Made by a program: the position numbers and the translations under genes
Part shown: one piece after another, positions 50,601-61,443 of the stretch
How positions within the stretch are numbered: the first letter of the stretch is position 1
How the letters are laid out: the number at the start of each line of letters is the position of its first letter
The notes under the pieces: model-generated
What the model saw: only the letters and a program-made list of their open reading frames with translations
Told to the model about the DNA's origin: nothing
Database searches by the model: none
NCBI RefSeq assembly: GCF_003086695.1
Contig: NZ_CP025999.1
Span: forward strand, 1,476,820 to 1,540,819
Source of the DNA: Stenotrophomonas sp. SAU14A_NAIMI4_8
GTDB lineage: Bacteria > Pseudomonadota > Gammaproteobacteria > Xanthomonadales > Xanthomonadaceae
Direction of reading: 5' to 3'
Length of the DNA stretch: 64,000 nt

Positions 50601-50718
50601 TGCCGGCCTGGTGGAACTGGCGGCGGACGACCGCACGCCGGCCCTGCTGTACCAGCGCGCCGACCGCGCGCTGTACCGCGCCAAGAGCGACGGCCGCGAC
50701 CGCACCAGCATCGGTTGA
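47692..50718 (+). CDS. Propeller-sensor diguanylate cyclase
   Basis: 1008-residue sensor enzyme. A signal peptide (about 20-42) precedes about 14 two-component-regulator-propeller repeats (tandem motifs of the type DGHLWFATWEGLVRYNG, RVWIGTLDGLLLRD and GNLWIGTIEGIHVLRGG) to about residue 650. A Y_Y_Y beta-sandwich (RIRYRTRLEGLDHGWVE), one membrane helix (about 776-797), a coiled coil, and a GGDEF domain follow. The active site is GGEEF (926-930) with an I-site RDSD (917-920). It should sense a periplasmic ligand and synthesise c-di-GMP inside; the ligand is unknown. Confidence 0.92.
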   Translation: MGGKGAGRRLAGRHPGTWIAPLLRWALLCLLLALAPPLAAAQEGAPPLRDYAIDVWTSRNGLPHNSLRDIAQTPEGHLWFATWEGLVRYNGLDFTVFDRSTRPGLPDNGIGALYVDRQGGLWISDSRGNVSYRSGDGRWRVWEHGPNSPQVLIQAMQMDSQGRLWLLYEGKGLGYLTPDGGMVFETPPPGLPVAMSFTKLVVDAQDRVWIGTLDGLLLRDTDGDLKRAPPGWGVGSGLSWPYRAPDGALWIVAGERLYRVEDDRLVLVHRLPGQLHMTAMLQDRHGDIWLGTENQGLLRISAHGMERLPAGLNLPGGRVVSLREDAEGSIWVGANGGLYRLRETLFSSYTERDGLSGDYVRTVFEDRDRCLWVGSASGLDVQTDDGHFRAMPLHNRGGKAPSVLSLAQGPDGDLWVGTFGDGVYRLDAQGQLRHNYDAADGMPGGNIRAISVGADGVVWAGTQKGVVSIEGSHVQVSRVPGMPSGLITALEHDHQGNLWIGTIEGIHVLRGGKVQRIDLTALGGGRSVFGFRQIGEAMWISSDRGLYRWQGGRLSRVGLEQGMPVDTVFQLVPDRLGNVWVSSNRGVLRTDMATLNAVADGRAPRVSVERYNEIDGMANAQANGSSGPSAILRQDGTFWVVTAGGLSTVDPQRLQRFRERPAPPAAIESVQVDGVPVHWEGTDHNSIPGGRRLAVSFVGLSYLMSDRIRYRTRLEGLDHGWVERGAQRSVEFIGLPPGDYTLHVSAAHPGGAWGQQEAVWSFSVQPFWWQRHSVQALIALLLIAGLVALYRFLLQRYRTSNLRLAQRVDEATFDLQAQTVHLQALNQEKTELAERLARQAEAFERQAREDALTGLANRRGFDETLARDFARAQRSGHPMCLVVLDIDHFKDVNDTYSHSIGDAVLVEVAQLIAAASRDSDLPARTGGEEFALLLNDTRLEEAAQLCARLRGLFHDHADWAGVPALRVTFSAGLVELAADDRTPALLYQRADRALYRAKSDGRDRTSIG

Positions 50719-50746
50719 TGCCCATCCACAGCCCGGTGGGCGGTGG

Positions 50747-50803
50747 GTGCGGACCGTTGGTCCGCACGACCGATGCATTCATCCACGCATGGCGTGGATC
50801 TAC
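50747..50803. repeat. Two REP palindromes
   Basis: gtgcggaccgttggtccgcac (50747-50767) and atccacgcatggcgtggat (50781-50803, ending CTAC). The 288-bp gap to rnt otherwise contains no clear signal. Confidence 0.8.
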
Positions 50804-51006
50804 TGCACTTTGTTTTTCTGATGTTTCCGTGGCGGGCACAGGAAACTGTCCGTGGCCGGGCGGGTGGGCTGCGCAGGGGCGTGAGCCGCATGGATGCGGC
50901 GACCGAGCTTACAGGGACGTACTTGCAGCGTCCCCTGCGCAGTCCACCCGCCCGGCCCAGCCCAAGCGCTGCCGCGCGCGCCGCGAGGGGCGCCGCCGTT
51001 GGCTGT

Positions 51007-51666
<660 letters not shown>

Positions 51667-51726
51667 CTAGCAGAGCGACCCTGAGCGCCCGGCCACGCAG
51701 TGCGTGACCGGCGCGCTGCAGACAGG

Positions 51727-52044
51727 TCAGCGACGTGCCAGCACGACGTCGGCGATGACGCCGGTGGCCACGGCAATCAGCACGTAGCGGCCGTCCACCT
51801 TGCGCCATTCCTGGCCGCGGGCCGGGGCACGCAGGCCATGGTGGCGGTAATCGCGCACGTATTCACCGCGATGGTCGTGGGCGAGCTTGTGGCCGCGACG
51901 CGGCGGATCGCGACGGTCGTCGTGGTGATCCTTGTGGCCATGGTGGTCGTCGCGGCCACCGGCGCCGTAGGGGGCGGCCATGGCGGGCGAGATGGCGGTG
52001 GCCAGCAGGGTCAGCGAAAGGGTGGCGGCAATCAGGCGCTTCAT
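51727..52044 (-). CDS. RcnB-like small His/Asp-rich periplasmic protein
   Basis: 105-residue protein with a signal peptide (MKRLIAATLSLTLLATAISPAMA), a His/Asp-rich segment at about 31-56 (DDHHGHKDHHDDRRD) likely to bind metal, and the C-terminal YVLIAVATGVIADVVLA block typical of the RcnB family (nickel/cobalt homeostasis in E. coli). Start ATG at 52044; an upstream in-frame Met is ignored because it precedes the signal peptide. It is downstream of the copper-RiPP-like operon on the same strand, separated by about 200 bp containing REP elements. Confidence 0.75.
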   Translation of the reverse strand: MKRLIAATLSLTLLATAISPAMAAPYGAGGRDDHHGHKDHHDDRRDPPRRGHKLAHDHRGEYVRDYRHHGLRAPARGQEWRKVDGRYVLIAVATGVIADVVLARR

Positions 52045-52191
52045 GGGGCAACTCCGGGGGAAGGACGTGGTCGTCGAGGCCACGGATCCAGCATCGGATT
52101 TTTTTCATGAATAGGCGATTAAATCGGCCGTTTCTGCGGTTTCGGTGCGTATCGGCGTGTAACGTGTGCGACCTGGCCGACCCGGATTCCG

Positions 52192-52244
52192 GTAGGTGCC
52201 AACCTTGGTTGGCCAACCGCGTGCCAACCAAGGTTGGCACCTAC
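52192..52244. repeat. Inverted pair of GTAG REP elements
   Basis: gtaggtgccaaccttggttggc (52192-52213) and its inverse gtgccaaccaaggttggcacctac (52221-52244). The CTA at 52241-52243 is the TAG stop of the minus-strand DoxX gene. Confidence 0.85.
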
Positions 52245-52741
52245 CGATCTGCAGCGCCCCAGCGTGCCATCCACGCATCCAGGCTCAATTGTCCCGCACC
52301 GCTGAACAGCAGCGGCAGCAGCATGGCCATGAACAGCACCGGCAGTTTGAAGTTGCCAAAGCCCTGGTCGCTGATCGCATAGCCCATCGCCAGGTCTGCC
52401 AGCGAATCCCAGTGCATGGGCCAGTGCACGGCGTAGGTGGCAACCGCGGTCAGCACCAGCAGGCTGGCCGCCGCGAAGCGGGTGCCAAGGCCGAGCAGCA
52501 GGCAGGCCGCGCCGACCAGTTCAAACCAGGTCGCCAGCTGCCAGTTCACGCTGGCCGGCAGCTGGTCGAACGGAAACGGAAAAGCGTGCTGCAGTTCGGC
52601 GAACCAGTTCTGGCCCTGCAGCTTTTCGCGGCCGGATTCGAAATACTCCCAGGCCAGCAGCAGGCGCAGGCCCAGCGGGGCCAACCACGGGCCGCAGCGG
52701 TCCAGCTGGCCGCGCAGGGCGGCCAGGGGCGAGGTCTTCAT
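52241..52741 (-). CDS. DoxX-family membrane protein (last gene of the RiPP operon)
   Basis: 166-residue protein with four hydrophobic helices and the family start [24 protein letters not shown], then [20 protein letters not shown] and [20 protein letters not shown]. It starts 21 bp after the DUF2063 gene. A DoxX gene is the usual fourth member of bufferin/Gig-type operons; its function there is unproven. Confidence 0.88.
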   Translation of the reverse strand: MKTSPLAALRGQLDRCGPWLAPLGLRLLLAWEYFESGREKLQGQNWFAELQHAFPFPFDQLPASVNWQLATWFELVGAACLLLGLGTRFAAASLLVLTAVATYAVHWPMHWDSLADLAMGYAISDQGFGNFKLPVLFMAMLLPLLFSGAGQLSLDAWMARWGAADR

Positions 52742-52762
52742 CGGGGAATCTCCTTGGGCGGG

Positions 52763-54729
<1,967 letters not shown>

Positions 54730-54831
54730 CGGTCGTACTCCTTGGGTGGTGGGCGGCTGCCCGGGGTGAAACGATGGTGCAGCGATCCTACTCAAGGAAT
54801 CTTCGCCGAAAGCTAAAATTTTCGTGAGGAG

Positions 54832-55123
54832 TGGCGTGGATCCACTCGCGCGCGAGGTCGGGGTCGGATCCCTTTCCGCAGGAAAGGGTGCTGACCCCTC
54901 ATCCACGCATGGCGGGGTGGGGCACGGGCCATCCACGCATGGCGTGGTGGGGCGCGGGGCATCCACGCATGGCGTGGATCTACCGGGCGGGTGGGGCGCG
55001 GGGCATCCACGCATGGCGTGGATCTACCGGGCGGTGAGGCGCGGGGCATCCACGCATGGCGGGGTGGGGCACGGGGCATCCACGCATGGCGCGTGCGGCA
55101 GTAGATCCACGCCATGCGTGGAT
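54832..55123. repeat. Dense array of REP palindromes upstream of the RiPP operon
   Basis: One ggggtcggatcc hairpin element (54860-54899) followed by about seven copies or half-copies of the atccacgcatggcgtggat palindrome with ggggtggggc spacers. It ends in an inverted GTAG copy (55101-55123). It fills the gap between bufA and phoU; no gene is supported. Confidence 0.85.
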
Positions 55124-55142
55124 GGGCCGCCGGGAAACCCGC

Positions 55143-55173
55143 AAAAAAAAGCCGCTGTCACATCGACAGCGGC
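55143..55173 (-). terminator. Terminator after phoU
   Basis: Minus-strand stem gccgctgtc/gacagcggc (55151-55159 and 55165-55173) with eight T (55143-55150), about 35 bp past the phoU stop. It separates the pho cluster from the REP array. Confidence 0.9.
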
Positions 55174-55207
55174 GCCTTGGACCCCACTTCAGTGTTGCAC
55201 TGCGGGA

Positions 55208-55915
55208 TCAGATTGCGTCGGTGCTGGAAGTCTCGTCGCGCTTTTCACGCGGCGGCAGCGGCTGTTCGCCATGCACCAGGAACCACACGTTCTCGGCGAT
55301 GTTGGTGGCGTGGTCGCCCACGCGCTCCAGATTCTTGGCCATGAACAGCAGGTGGGTGCACGGGGTGATGTTGCGCGGGTCTTCCATCATGTAGGTCAGC
55401 AGCTCGCGGAACAGCGCGGTGTACTGCGCGTCCAGGCGGGCGTCGTCCTGGCGCAGTTCCAGCGCAGCGTCGGCATCGTTGTCGCGGTAGGCGGCGATGG
55501 CGCGGCGCACCTGCTGCGCGGCCAGGCGGCCCAGCGCACGCAGGCCCTGGATCTGCGGCAGCGGCGGCACCTTGCCCAGCGCGATGGAACGCTTGGCCAC
55601 GTTGGCGGCGTAGTCGCCAATGCGCTCGATGTCGGCCGGAATGCGCAGGCCGGCCAGGATCTCGCGCAGGTCGCGGGCCATCGGGCCACGCAGGGCCAGG
55701 CGCATCACGTCGTGGCTGATCTGCTGTTCCAGTGCATCGATGGCTTCATCGTTGGCGATGATGCGATGGGCGGCGTTCTCATCGCGCTTCTCGATCACGT
55801 CCATCGACGCTTCGAGCTGGGCGACGGCCATCTCGCCCATGCGCACGATTTCGGCCACCAGGCGCTGCTGCTCTTCGTCGTAGCTCTTGACGATATGGTC
55901 GTTGGGAAGATTCAT
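55208..55915 (-). CDS. phoU: Phosphate transport regulator PhoU
   Basis: 235-residue six-helix protein in two PhoU repeats (EIVRMGEMAVAQLEASMDVI, then LERVGDHATNIAENVWFLVHG), with the metal-binding E.xxxRIGDYAANVAKR pattern. It restrains PhoR/PhoB signalling when phosphate is plentiful. The start is ATG at 55915; a longer frame upstream is out of context. Last gene of the pst operon. Confidence 0.96.
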   Translation of the reverse strand: MNLPNDHIVKSYDEEQQRLVAEIVRMGEMAVAQLEASMDVIEKRDENAAHRIIANDEAIDALEQQISHDVMRLALRGPMARDLREILAGLRIPADIERIGDYAANVAKRSIALGKVPPLPQIQGLRALGRLAAQQVRRAIAAYRDNDADAALELRQDDARLDAQYTALFRELLTYMMEDPRNITPCTHLLFMAKNLERVGDHATNIAENVWFLVHGEQPLPPREKRDETSSTDAI

Positions 55916-55980
55916 GGTCTGCAATCCGGGTAGAGCCAGGCCATGCCTGGCTGGGACATATGGCGAAGGAGCGGCGTCGA

Positions 55981-56811
55981 TCAGCCAAAACGACCGGTGA
56001 TGTAGTCCTCGGTCTGCCGCTGCGACGGCTGCGAGAAGATCACTTCGGTGCGGTCGTGTTCGATCAGGTCGCCCAGGTACATGAAGGCGGTGTAGTCGGA
56101 CACACGCGCGGCCTGCTGCATGTTGTGGGTGACGATGACGATGGTGTACTCGTGCTTGAGTTCTTCCACCAGCTGTTCGATGCGGCTGGTGGAGATCGGG
56201 TCCAGCGCCGAGGTCGGTTCGTCCAGCAGCAGCACCGACGGGCGCAGGGCCACGGCACGGGCGATGCACAGACGCTGCTGCTGGCCGCCGGACAGGCCCA
56301 ACGCGCTCTGGTTCAGCTTGTCCTTCACTTCGTCCCACAGCGCGCCCTGGCGCAGGGCCTGTTCGACGCGGTCGGCCATGTCGGCCTTGCTCAGCTTTTC
56401 GTGGTGGCGGATGCCGTAGGCCACGTTCTCGAAGATGGTCATCGGGAACGGCACCGGCTTCTGGAACACCATGCCGACCTTGCTGCGCAGGCGGTTCATC
56501 GGGTACTTCGGCGACAGGATGTTCTCGCCGTCCAGCAGCACTTCACCGCGCGCTTCCAGCTTCGGGTACAGCGCGTAGATGCGGTTGAAGATGCGCAGCA
56601 GGGTCGATTTGCCGCAGCCGGAGGGGCCGATCAGCGCGGTCACGCGCTTTTCCGGAATTTCCAGGTTGATGCCCTTCAGGGCATGGAACTTGTCGTAGTA
56701 GAAGTCCAGTCCGCGCGCGGCAAGCTTGACCGGAGCCGGCGTGTGCAGGCTCTCGTGCGAGGACGGCACGGCGATGCGCTGCATCGGCACGGCGTTGGAA
56801 AGGTCGTTCAT
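55981..56811 (-). CDS. pstB: Phosphate ABC transporter ATPase
   Basis: 276 residues from the ATG at 56811 (or 285 from 56838, which would overlap pstA's stop by 8 bp). Walker [10 protein letters not shown] at 62-70, the signature [16 protein letters not shown], Walker [12 protein letters not shown] and the His switch [10 protein letters not shown] are present. The loop [16 protein letters not shown] is specific for PstB. It powers PstC-PstA. Confidence 0.95.
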   Translation of the reverse strand: MNDLSNAVPMQRIAVPSSHESLHTPAPVKLAARGLDFYYDKFHALKGINLEIPEKRVTALIGPSGCGKSTLLRIFNRIYALYPKLEARGEVLLDGENILSPKYPMNRLRSKVGMVFQKPVPFPMTIFENVAYGIRHHEKLSKADMADRVEQALRQGALWDEVKDKLNQSALGLSGGQQQRLCIARAVALRPSVLLLDEPTSALDPISTSRIEQLVEELKHEYTIVIVTHNMQQAARVSDYTAFMYLGDLIEHDRTEVIFSQPSQRQTEDYITGRFG

Positions 56812-56830
56812 GGCGGTATCCACGGAAAGG

Positions 56831-57694
56831 TCAGTCATGGGAGATACGGTTGCGCAGCAGGATGCCGCGGGCGGCAAGGCTGACCAGCAACACGAAGACA
56901 GTCAGCACCAGGGCGCCGGCCCAGGCCAGCACCTGCCAGGATTCATACGGGCTGCCGGCGAACTGGTTCATCACCACCGGCACCGAGGCCATCGGCTGGA
57001 ACACGTTGCTGTTCCAGTACTGGTTGCCGAAGGCGGTGAACAGCAGCGGCGCGGTTTCACCGGAAATGCGGGCCAGGGCCAGCAGGATGCCGGTGATGAT
57101 GCCGGCCGATGCACTGCGGTACAGCACCTGCACGATCACCTTCCACTGCGGGATGCCCAGCGACAGGGCCGCTTCACGCATCTGCGAAGGCACCAGGCGC
57201 AGCATTTCGTCGGTGGTGCGCACCACCACCGGCAGCACGATGAAGGCCAGCGACAGCGCACCTGCGAAGGCGGAGAAGCTGCCGCCGGTCTGCATCACGT
57301 ACAGGGTGTAGACGAACAGGCCCAGCACGATGGACGGTGCCGACAGCAGGATGTCGTTGACGAAGCGGACCACGGTGCCGGCCTTGCGGGCGTTGCCGTA
57401 CTCGGCCAGCCAGGTGCCGGCCAGCACGCCCAGCGGGGTGCCGATGCCGATCGCCAGCGCACACATCACCGCGCTGCCGAAGAAGGCATTGGCCAGGCCG
57501 CCTTCCTGCATGGGCGGCGGGGTCATCTTGGTGAACAGATCCCAGTTGATGCCGGCCAGGCCCTTGGCGGCCAGGGTGAACAGGATCCAGCCCAGGAAGA
57601 ACAGGCCGAACAGCGCAGTGGCGCAGGACAGCGCGATGGCAACGACGTTGCCGACGCGGCGGCGCAGGTACAGCGAATCAGCGGTGGTGGACAT
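56831..57694 (-). CDS. pstA: Phosphate ABC transporter permease A
   Basis: 287-residue inner-membrane permease with six hydrophobic segments and the PstA-type cytoplasmic loop [28 protein letters not shown] (ATPase contact EAA loop). Its start codon overlaps the pstC stop by one base (TGATG). Confidence 0.95.
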   Translation of the reverse strand: MSTTADSLYLRRRVGNVVAIALSCATALFGLFFLGWILFTLAAKGLAGINWDLFTKMTPPPMQEGGLANAFFGSAVMCALAIGIGTPLGVLAGTWLAEYGNARKAGTVVRFVNDILLSAPSIVLGLFVYTLYVMQTGGSFSAFAGALSLAFIVLPVVVRTTDEMLRLVPSQMREAALSLGIPQWKVIVQVLYRSASAGIITGILLALARISGETAPLLFTAFGNQYWNSNVFQPMASVPVVMNQFAGSPYESWQVLAWAGALVLTVFVLLVSLAARGILLRNRISHD

Positions 57695-58662
57695 CAGTTG
57701 CCCTCCTTGCGGGACAGGCGCATCAGCATCAGGCGGGCGATGGCCAGCACCACGAAGGTGACGATGAACAGGACGAAGCCGAGCAGCAGCAGCGCCGAGC
57801 GGTAGGTTTCAGTGGCTTCGCCGAAGTCATTGGCGATCAGCGCGGCGATGGTGGTGCCCGGTTCCAGCAGCGACGGCGACAGGCGCACGCTGTTGCCGAT
57901 CACGAAGGCCACGGCCATGGTTTCGCCCAGCGCACGGCCCAGGCCCAGGAAGATGCCACCGATCACCGCCGAGCGGGTGTAGGGCAGCACGATGTCCCAG
58001 CTCACTTCCCACTTGGTGGAACCCAGCGCATAGGCCGACTCCTTCAGGCGGGTGGGCACGGTCAGGAACACTTCGCGCATCACCGACGAGATGAAGGGAA
58101 TGACCATGATCGCCAGCACGAACCCGGCGGTGAGCATGCCGATGCCCAGCGGCGGGCCCTGGAACACCGGGCCGATGATCGGCCACTCGCCCAGGGTTTC
58201 ATTGAGGAACGGGGTCACGTACTCGGTCATCACCGGCACCAGCACGAACAGGCCCCACATGCCGTAGATGATCGAGGGAATGCCCGCCAGCAGTTCGATG
58301 GCGGTGCCGACCGGGCCGCGAAGCCAGCGCGGGGCGACCTCGGTGAGGAAGAAGGCGATGCCGAAGCTGACCGGTACGGCGATGACCATCGCGATGAGCG
58401 CGGTGACCAGGGTGCCGTAGATCGGGGCCAGCGCACCGAACTTGTTTTCGACCGGGTTCCAGTCGGAAGAGAAGAAGAAGCTCAGGCCCTGCATCTGCAG
58501 GGCGTGGCGACCACCCCACAGCATCGACAGCGCGGCGCAGGCCAGGGCGATCAGGACGAAGATGACGGTGCCGACCAGCACCCATCGGAACAGTTTGTCG
58601 TTGCGGGCATCACGCGTGTCACGCGTGGACGGGGCGGCTACAGGCTGGGCGATGGCATTCAT
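57694..58662 (-). CDS. pstC: Phosphate ABC transporter permease C
   Basis: 322-residue permease with six hydrophobic segments; EAA loop PTRLKESAYALGSTKWEVSWDIVLPYTRSAVIGGI, and the PstC-typical GIPSIIYGMWGLFVLVP. Start ATG at 58662 after a cytoplasmic Arg/Asp-rich N terminus; the frame extends 20 codons further upstream without a ribosome site. Confidence 0.95.
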   Translation of the reverse strand: MNAIAQPVAAPSTRDTRDARNDKLFRWVLVGTVIFVLIALACAALSMLWGGRHALQMQGLSFFFSSDWNPVENKFGALAPIYGTLVTALIAMVIAVPVSFGIAFFLTEVAPRWLRGPVGTAIELLAGIPSIIYGMWGLFVLVPVMTEYVTPFLNETLGEWPIIGPVFQGPPLGIGMLTAGFVLAIMVIPFISSVMREVFLTVPTRLKESAYALGSTKWEVSWDIVLPYTRSAVIGGIFLGLGRALGETMAVAFVIGNSVRLSPSLLEPGTTIAALIANDFGEATETYRSALLLLGFVLFIVTFVVLAIARLMLMRLSRKEGN

Positions 58663-58708
58663 GGGGACGGCAGGGCCAAGAAAGGGCGGGGCGGCACGGC
58701 GTGGTAGA

Positions 58709-58737
58709 GACGGTGCCCGCACGCGGCGGGCACCGTC
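58709..58737 (-). promoter_or_regulatory. 12-bp stem-loop between pstS and pstC
   Basis: Arms 58709-58720 and 58726-58737 are perfect complements around a 5-nt loop, with no T-run after them. Such a hairpin behind a binding-protein gene usually protects the upstream message so that pstS is expressed above pstCAB. Function is inferred. Confidence 0.6.
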
Positions 58738-58744
58738 GGGTCCA

Positions 58745-59833
58745 TCACTTCAGCTCGGTGCCCCAGTAGGCCTCGATCTGCTTGACCAGCTCGGCCGGCA
58801 GCGGCACGTAGTGCAGCTCGTTGGCCTGGGCCTGGCCGTTCTCGAAGGCCCACTTGAAGAACGCCAGGGCGTCCTGGTTGCGCTTGGCATCCTTGGGCTG
58901 CTTCTGCATCAGCATGAAGTTGGTGGCGGTGATCGGCCACGCCTGCTCACCCGGCGCATTGGTGATGACCAGGTTGAAGTCCTTCGCGCTGGCCCAGTCG
59001 GCGCTGGCGGCAGCCGCGGCGAAGGTTTCAGCGTTCGGCTGCACCCAGGTGCCGGCTGCGTTCTGCAGGGCGGTGTAGGGCATGGCGTTCTGCAGCGCGT
59101 AGGCCAGTTCGACGTAGCCGATCGAACCCTTGATCTGCTTCACGTACGAGGCCACGCCTTCGTTGCCCTTGCCACCCACGCCGTCCGGCCACTGCACCGA
59201 GGTGCCTTCGCCGACCTTGGTCTTCCACTCCGGGCTGACCTTGGACAGGTAGTTGGAGAAGTTGAAGGTGGTGCCCGAACCATCCGAACGGTGGACCAAG
59301 GTGATCTTGCCGTCCGGCAGGGTCACGCCCGGGTTGGCGGCGGCGATGGCCGGGTCGTTCCAGGTCTTCACCTTGCCCAGGAAGATGTCGGCCAGCAGGG
59401 CGCCGGTCAGGCGCAGCTTGCCGGCTTCCAGGCCTTCGATGTTCACCACCGGCACCACGCCGCCGATGGCCGACGGGAACTGGGCCAGGCCGGCCTGGGC
59501 CAGTTCGTCGCTGGCCAGCGGCTTGTCCGACGAACCGAAGTCGACGGTACCGGCCTTGATCTGGGCGATGCCGCCACCCGAACCGATGGACTGGTAGTTG
59601 ATCTTGGCGCCGGTGGCGGTGTTGTAGTCAGCCGACCACTTGGACACCAGCGGGAAGATGAACGAGGCGCCGGCGCCGGACACTTCAGCGGTCACCTTGT
59701 CGCCGGCGGCGGCCGGGGCGGCGGCGCTGTCGGCGGCCGGCTGCTGCGCGGCCTGCTTGTCGCCACCGCAGGCCGACAGGCCCAGGGCGATGGCCAGGGA
59801 AAGGGCGGCGAGGCCGGCCGAGTGCAGTTTCAT
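58745..59833 (-). CDS. pstS: Phosphate-binding lipoprotein PstS
   Basis: 362-residue periplasmic phosphate receptor anchored as a lipoprotein: lipobox LSAC with Cys22, then an Ala/Pro-rich linker (25-50). Phosphate-site motifs: SGAGASFIFPLVSKW, YQSIGSGGGIAQI, FGSSDKPL, LVHRSDGSGTTFNFSNYLSKV and GNEGVASYVKQIKGSIGYVE. Followed by pstCAB and phoU. A Pho-box-like site precedes it. Confidence 0.95.
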   Translation of the reverse strand: MKLHSAGLAALSLAIALGLSACGGDKQAAQQPAADSAAAPAAAGDKVTAEVSGAGASFIFPLVSKWSADYNTATGAKINYQSIGSGGGIAQIKAGTVDFGSSDKPLASDELAQAGLAQFPSAIGGVVPVVNIEGLEAGKLRLTGALLADIFLGKVKTWNDPAIAAANPGVTLPDGKITLVHRSDGSGTTFNFSNYLSKVSPEWKTKVGEGTSVQWPDGVGGKGNEGVASYVKQIKGSIGYVELAYALQNAMPYTALQNAAGTWVQPNAETFAAAAASADWASAKDFNLVITNAPGEQAWPITATNFMLMQKQPKDAKRNQDALAFFKWAFENGQAQANELHYVPLPAELVKQIEAYWGTELK

Positions 59834-59896
59834 GGTCACTCCATAGCGGGGTAGAGCCGACACCGTCGGCGGATGCGGCTATGAAATGATGTTTTT

Positions 59897-59923
59897 GTTA
59901 CAGCCGTATGACGTCCATGACAG
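59897..59923 (-). promoter_or_regulatory. Pho-box-like site upstream of pstS
   Basis: On the minus strand CTGTCATGGAC, GTCATACGG and CTGTAAC lie as roughly 11-bp-spaced CTGTCA-type repeats, the pattern bound by PhoB. It lies 64-90 bp before the start codon. Confidence 0.7.
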
Positions 59924-60017
59924 AGGTGTCGGACATCACGTTCTGACGGGGCTTACACGGGGTGCGCGACCGCCGCGGGAGGGCCCGCGGCCCGCATATT
60001 GCGCGGGCGCAGCCTTC

Positions 60018-60109
60018 GTAGAGTCGAGCTTGCTCGACTGCCTTTCGCCTTCGTAGAGTCGAGCTTGCTCGACTGAACATCCATGCCAGTCGAGCAAGCT
60101 CGACTCTAC
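60018..60109. repeat. Three GTAG REP elements (two direct, one inverted)
   Basis: gtagagtcgagcttgctcgact at 60018-60039 and 60053-60074, and the inverse at 60088-60109. They are the same family as at 22001-22117. They separate the two pstS genes. Confidence 0.85.
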
Positions 60110-60128
60110 CCACCCGGGCCCACAAACA

Positions 60129-60158
60129 GAAAGGCGCCGGACCCGAAGGTCCAGCGCC
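60129..60158 (-). terminator. Possible terminator after the second pstS
   Basis: Minus-strand 11-bp stem (60133-60143 with 60148-60158, one G-U pair, ttcg loop) with only a short T-run. Located 70 bp past the stop codon. Confidence 0.6.
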
Positions 60159-60228
60159 CGTTGGGGCCGGCGGGGGAGAGAGGACCCGCCGGCCCCCGTT
60201 CCTGCGGGGGAACGCCTTGCTACGCCAC

Positions 60229-61248
60229 TCAGTACTTCAGGTTCTGGGTCCAGTAGGTTTCGATCTGCTTGACCAGGGTGCCCGGCAGCGGCACGTAGTC
60301 CAGCTGCTTGGCCTGTGCATCACCGTTCTTGTAGACCCAGCGGAAGAATTCCTGGGTGGCCTTGGCGCCGGCCACGTTCTTCGGCTGCTTGCGCACCAGG
60401 ATGAAGTTGGTGGCGGTGATCGGCCACGCTTCGGCGCCCGGGGCGTTGGTCATGACCAGGTAGAAGTCCTTGGCGCTGGCCCAGTCGGCGCTGGCGGCAG
60501 CGGCCGAGAACGAGGCGTCGGACGGCTGCACGATCTTGCCGGCGGCGTTCTTCATCGCCGCGTAGGACATCTTGTTCTGCAGCGCATAGGACAGTTCGAC
60601 GTAGCCGATGCCGCCCTTGATCTGCTTCACGTAGGCGGCCACGCCTTCGTTGCCCTTGCCGCCGATGCCGGCCGGCCACTGCACCGAGGTGCCTTCACCA
60701 ACCTTGCTCTTCCACTCCGGGCTGACCTTGGACAGGTAGTTGACGAAGTTGAAGGTGGTGCCCGAGCCGTCCGAACGGTGGACGATGGTGATCTTGGCGT
60801 TGGGCAGGGTCAGGCCGCTGTTCAGGGCAGCGATGGCCGGGTCGTTCCAGGTCTTGATCTTGCCCAGGAAGATGTTGGCCAGGGTCGGGCCGTCCAGCTT
60901 CAGCGCGCCCGGGGCAACACCGGCCACGTTGATCACCGGCACCACGCCGCCGATCACCGACGGGAACTGGGCCAGGCCGGCGGCCGCCAGTTCTTCCGGC
61001 TTCAGCGGGGCATCGGACGAGCCGAAGTCCACGGTGGCCGCCTTGATCTGGGCAATGCCGCCGCCCGAACCGATCGACTGGTAGTTCACCTTCTTGCCGG
61101 TGGCGGCGCTGTAGTCGGCCGACCACTTGGACATGACCGGGTAGATGAACGATGCGCCCGCGCCGGTCACATCGGCGGCATTGGCGGCAAACACGGACGA
61201 TGCGGCCAGGATGGCGACAGCGGCGCGCGACTTGAAGGCGTGGATCAC
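60229..61248 (-). CDS. pstS: Second phosphate-binding protein PstS, soluble
   Basis: 339-residue paralogue of the neighbouring PstS, sharing the same motifs (YQSIGSGGGIAQIKA, FGSSDAPL, VHRSDGSGTTFNFVNYLSKVSPEWKSKVGEGTSVQW). It has an ordinary signal peptide ending ANAAD instead of a lipobox. The start is GTG at 61246-61248 with AGGAG 8 nt upstream. It has its own Pho-box-like site. A high-capacity soluble receptor beside an anchored one is a plausible division of labour, inferred only. Confidence 0.93.
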   Translation of the reverse strand: MIHAFKSRAAVAILAASSVFAANAADVTGAGASFIYPVMSKWSADYSAATGKKVNYQSIGSGGGIAQIKAATVDFGSSDAPLKPEELAAAGLAQFPSVIGGVVPVINVAGVAPGALKLDGPTLANIFLGKIKTWNDPAIAALNSGLTLPNAKITIVHRSDGSGTTFNFVNYLSKVSPEWKSKVGEGTSVQWPAGIGGKGNEGVAAYVKQIKGGIGYVELSYALQNKMSYAAMKNAAGKIVQPSDASFSAAAASADWASAKDFYLVMTNAPGAEAWPITATNFILVRKQPKNVAGAKATQEFFRWVYKNGDAQAKQLDYVPLPGTLVKQIETYWTQNLKY

Positions 61249-61331
61249 GGGAGAGACTCCTGGGGTGGTCGAAGGGCGGCTGCCCGACGTTTCGGTGCAC
61301 ATTCCATAACGGTTGCGTGACACCCCGGCGT

Positions 61332-61356
61332 CTGTCACATGACGCATCCATGACAG
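61332..61356 (-). promoter_or_regulatory. Pho-box-like site upstream of the second pstS
   Basis: Minus-strand CTGTCATGGATGCGTCATGTG repeats, about 85-110 bp before the GTG start. Pattern of two CTGTCA/GCGTCA half-sites spaced by 11 bp. Confidence 0.7.
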
Positions 61357-61378
61357 CGTGGGTGGCGGTGGCCGCAAC

Positions 61379-61407
61379 AAAAAAAGGCACGGCCGAAGCC
61401 GTGCCTT
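61379..61407 (-). terminator. Terminator after the porin gene
   Basis: Minus-strand 10-bp stem (61384-61393 with 61398-61407), cgaa/ttcg loop, followed by seven T. 36 bp past the porin stop. Confidence 0.9.
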
Positions 61408-61443
61408 GGGTACGCGCAGCGCGGGCGCCGCGGCGCTCGCCGC

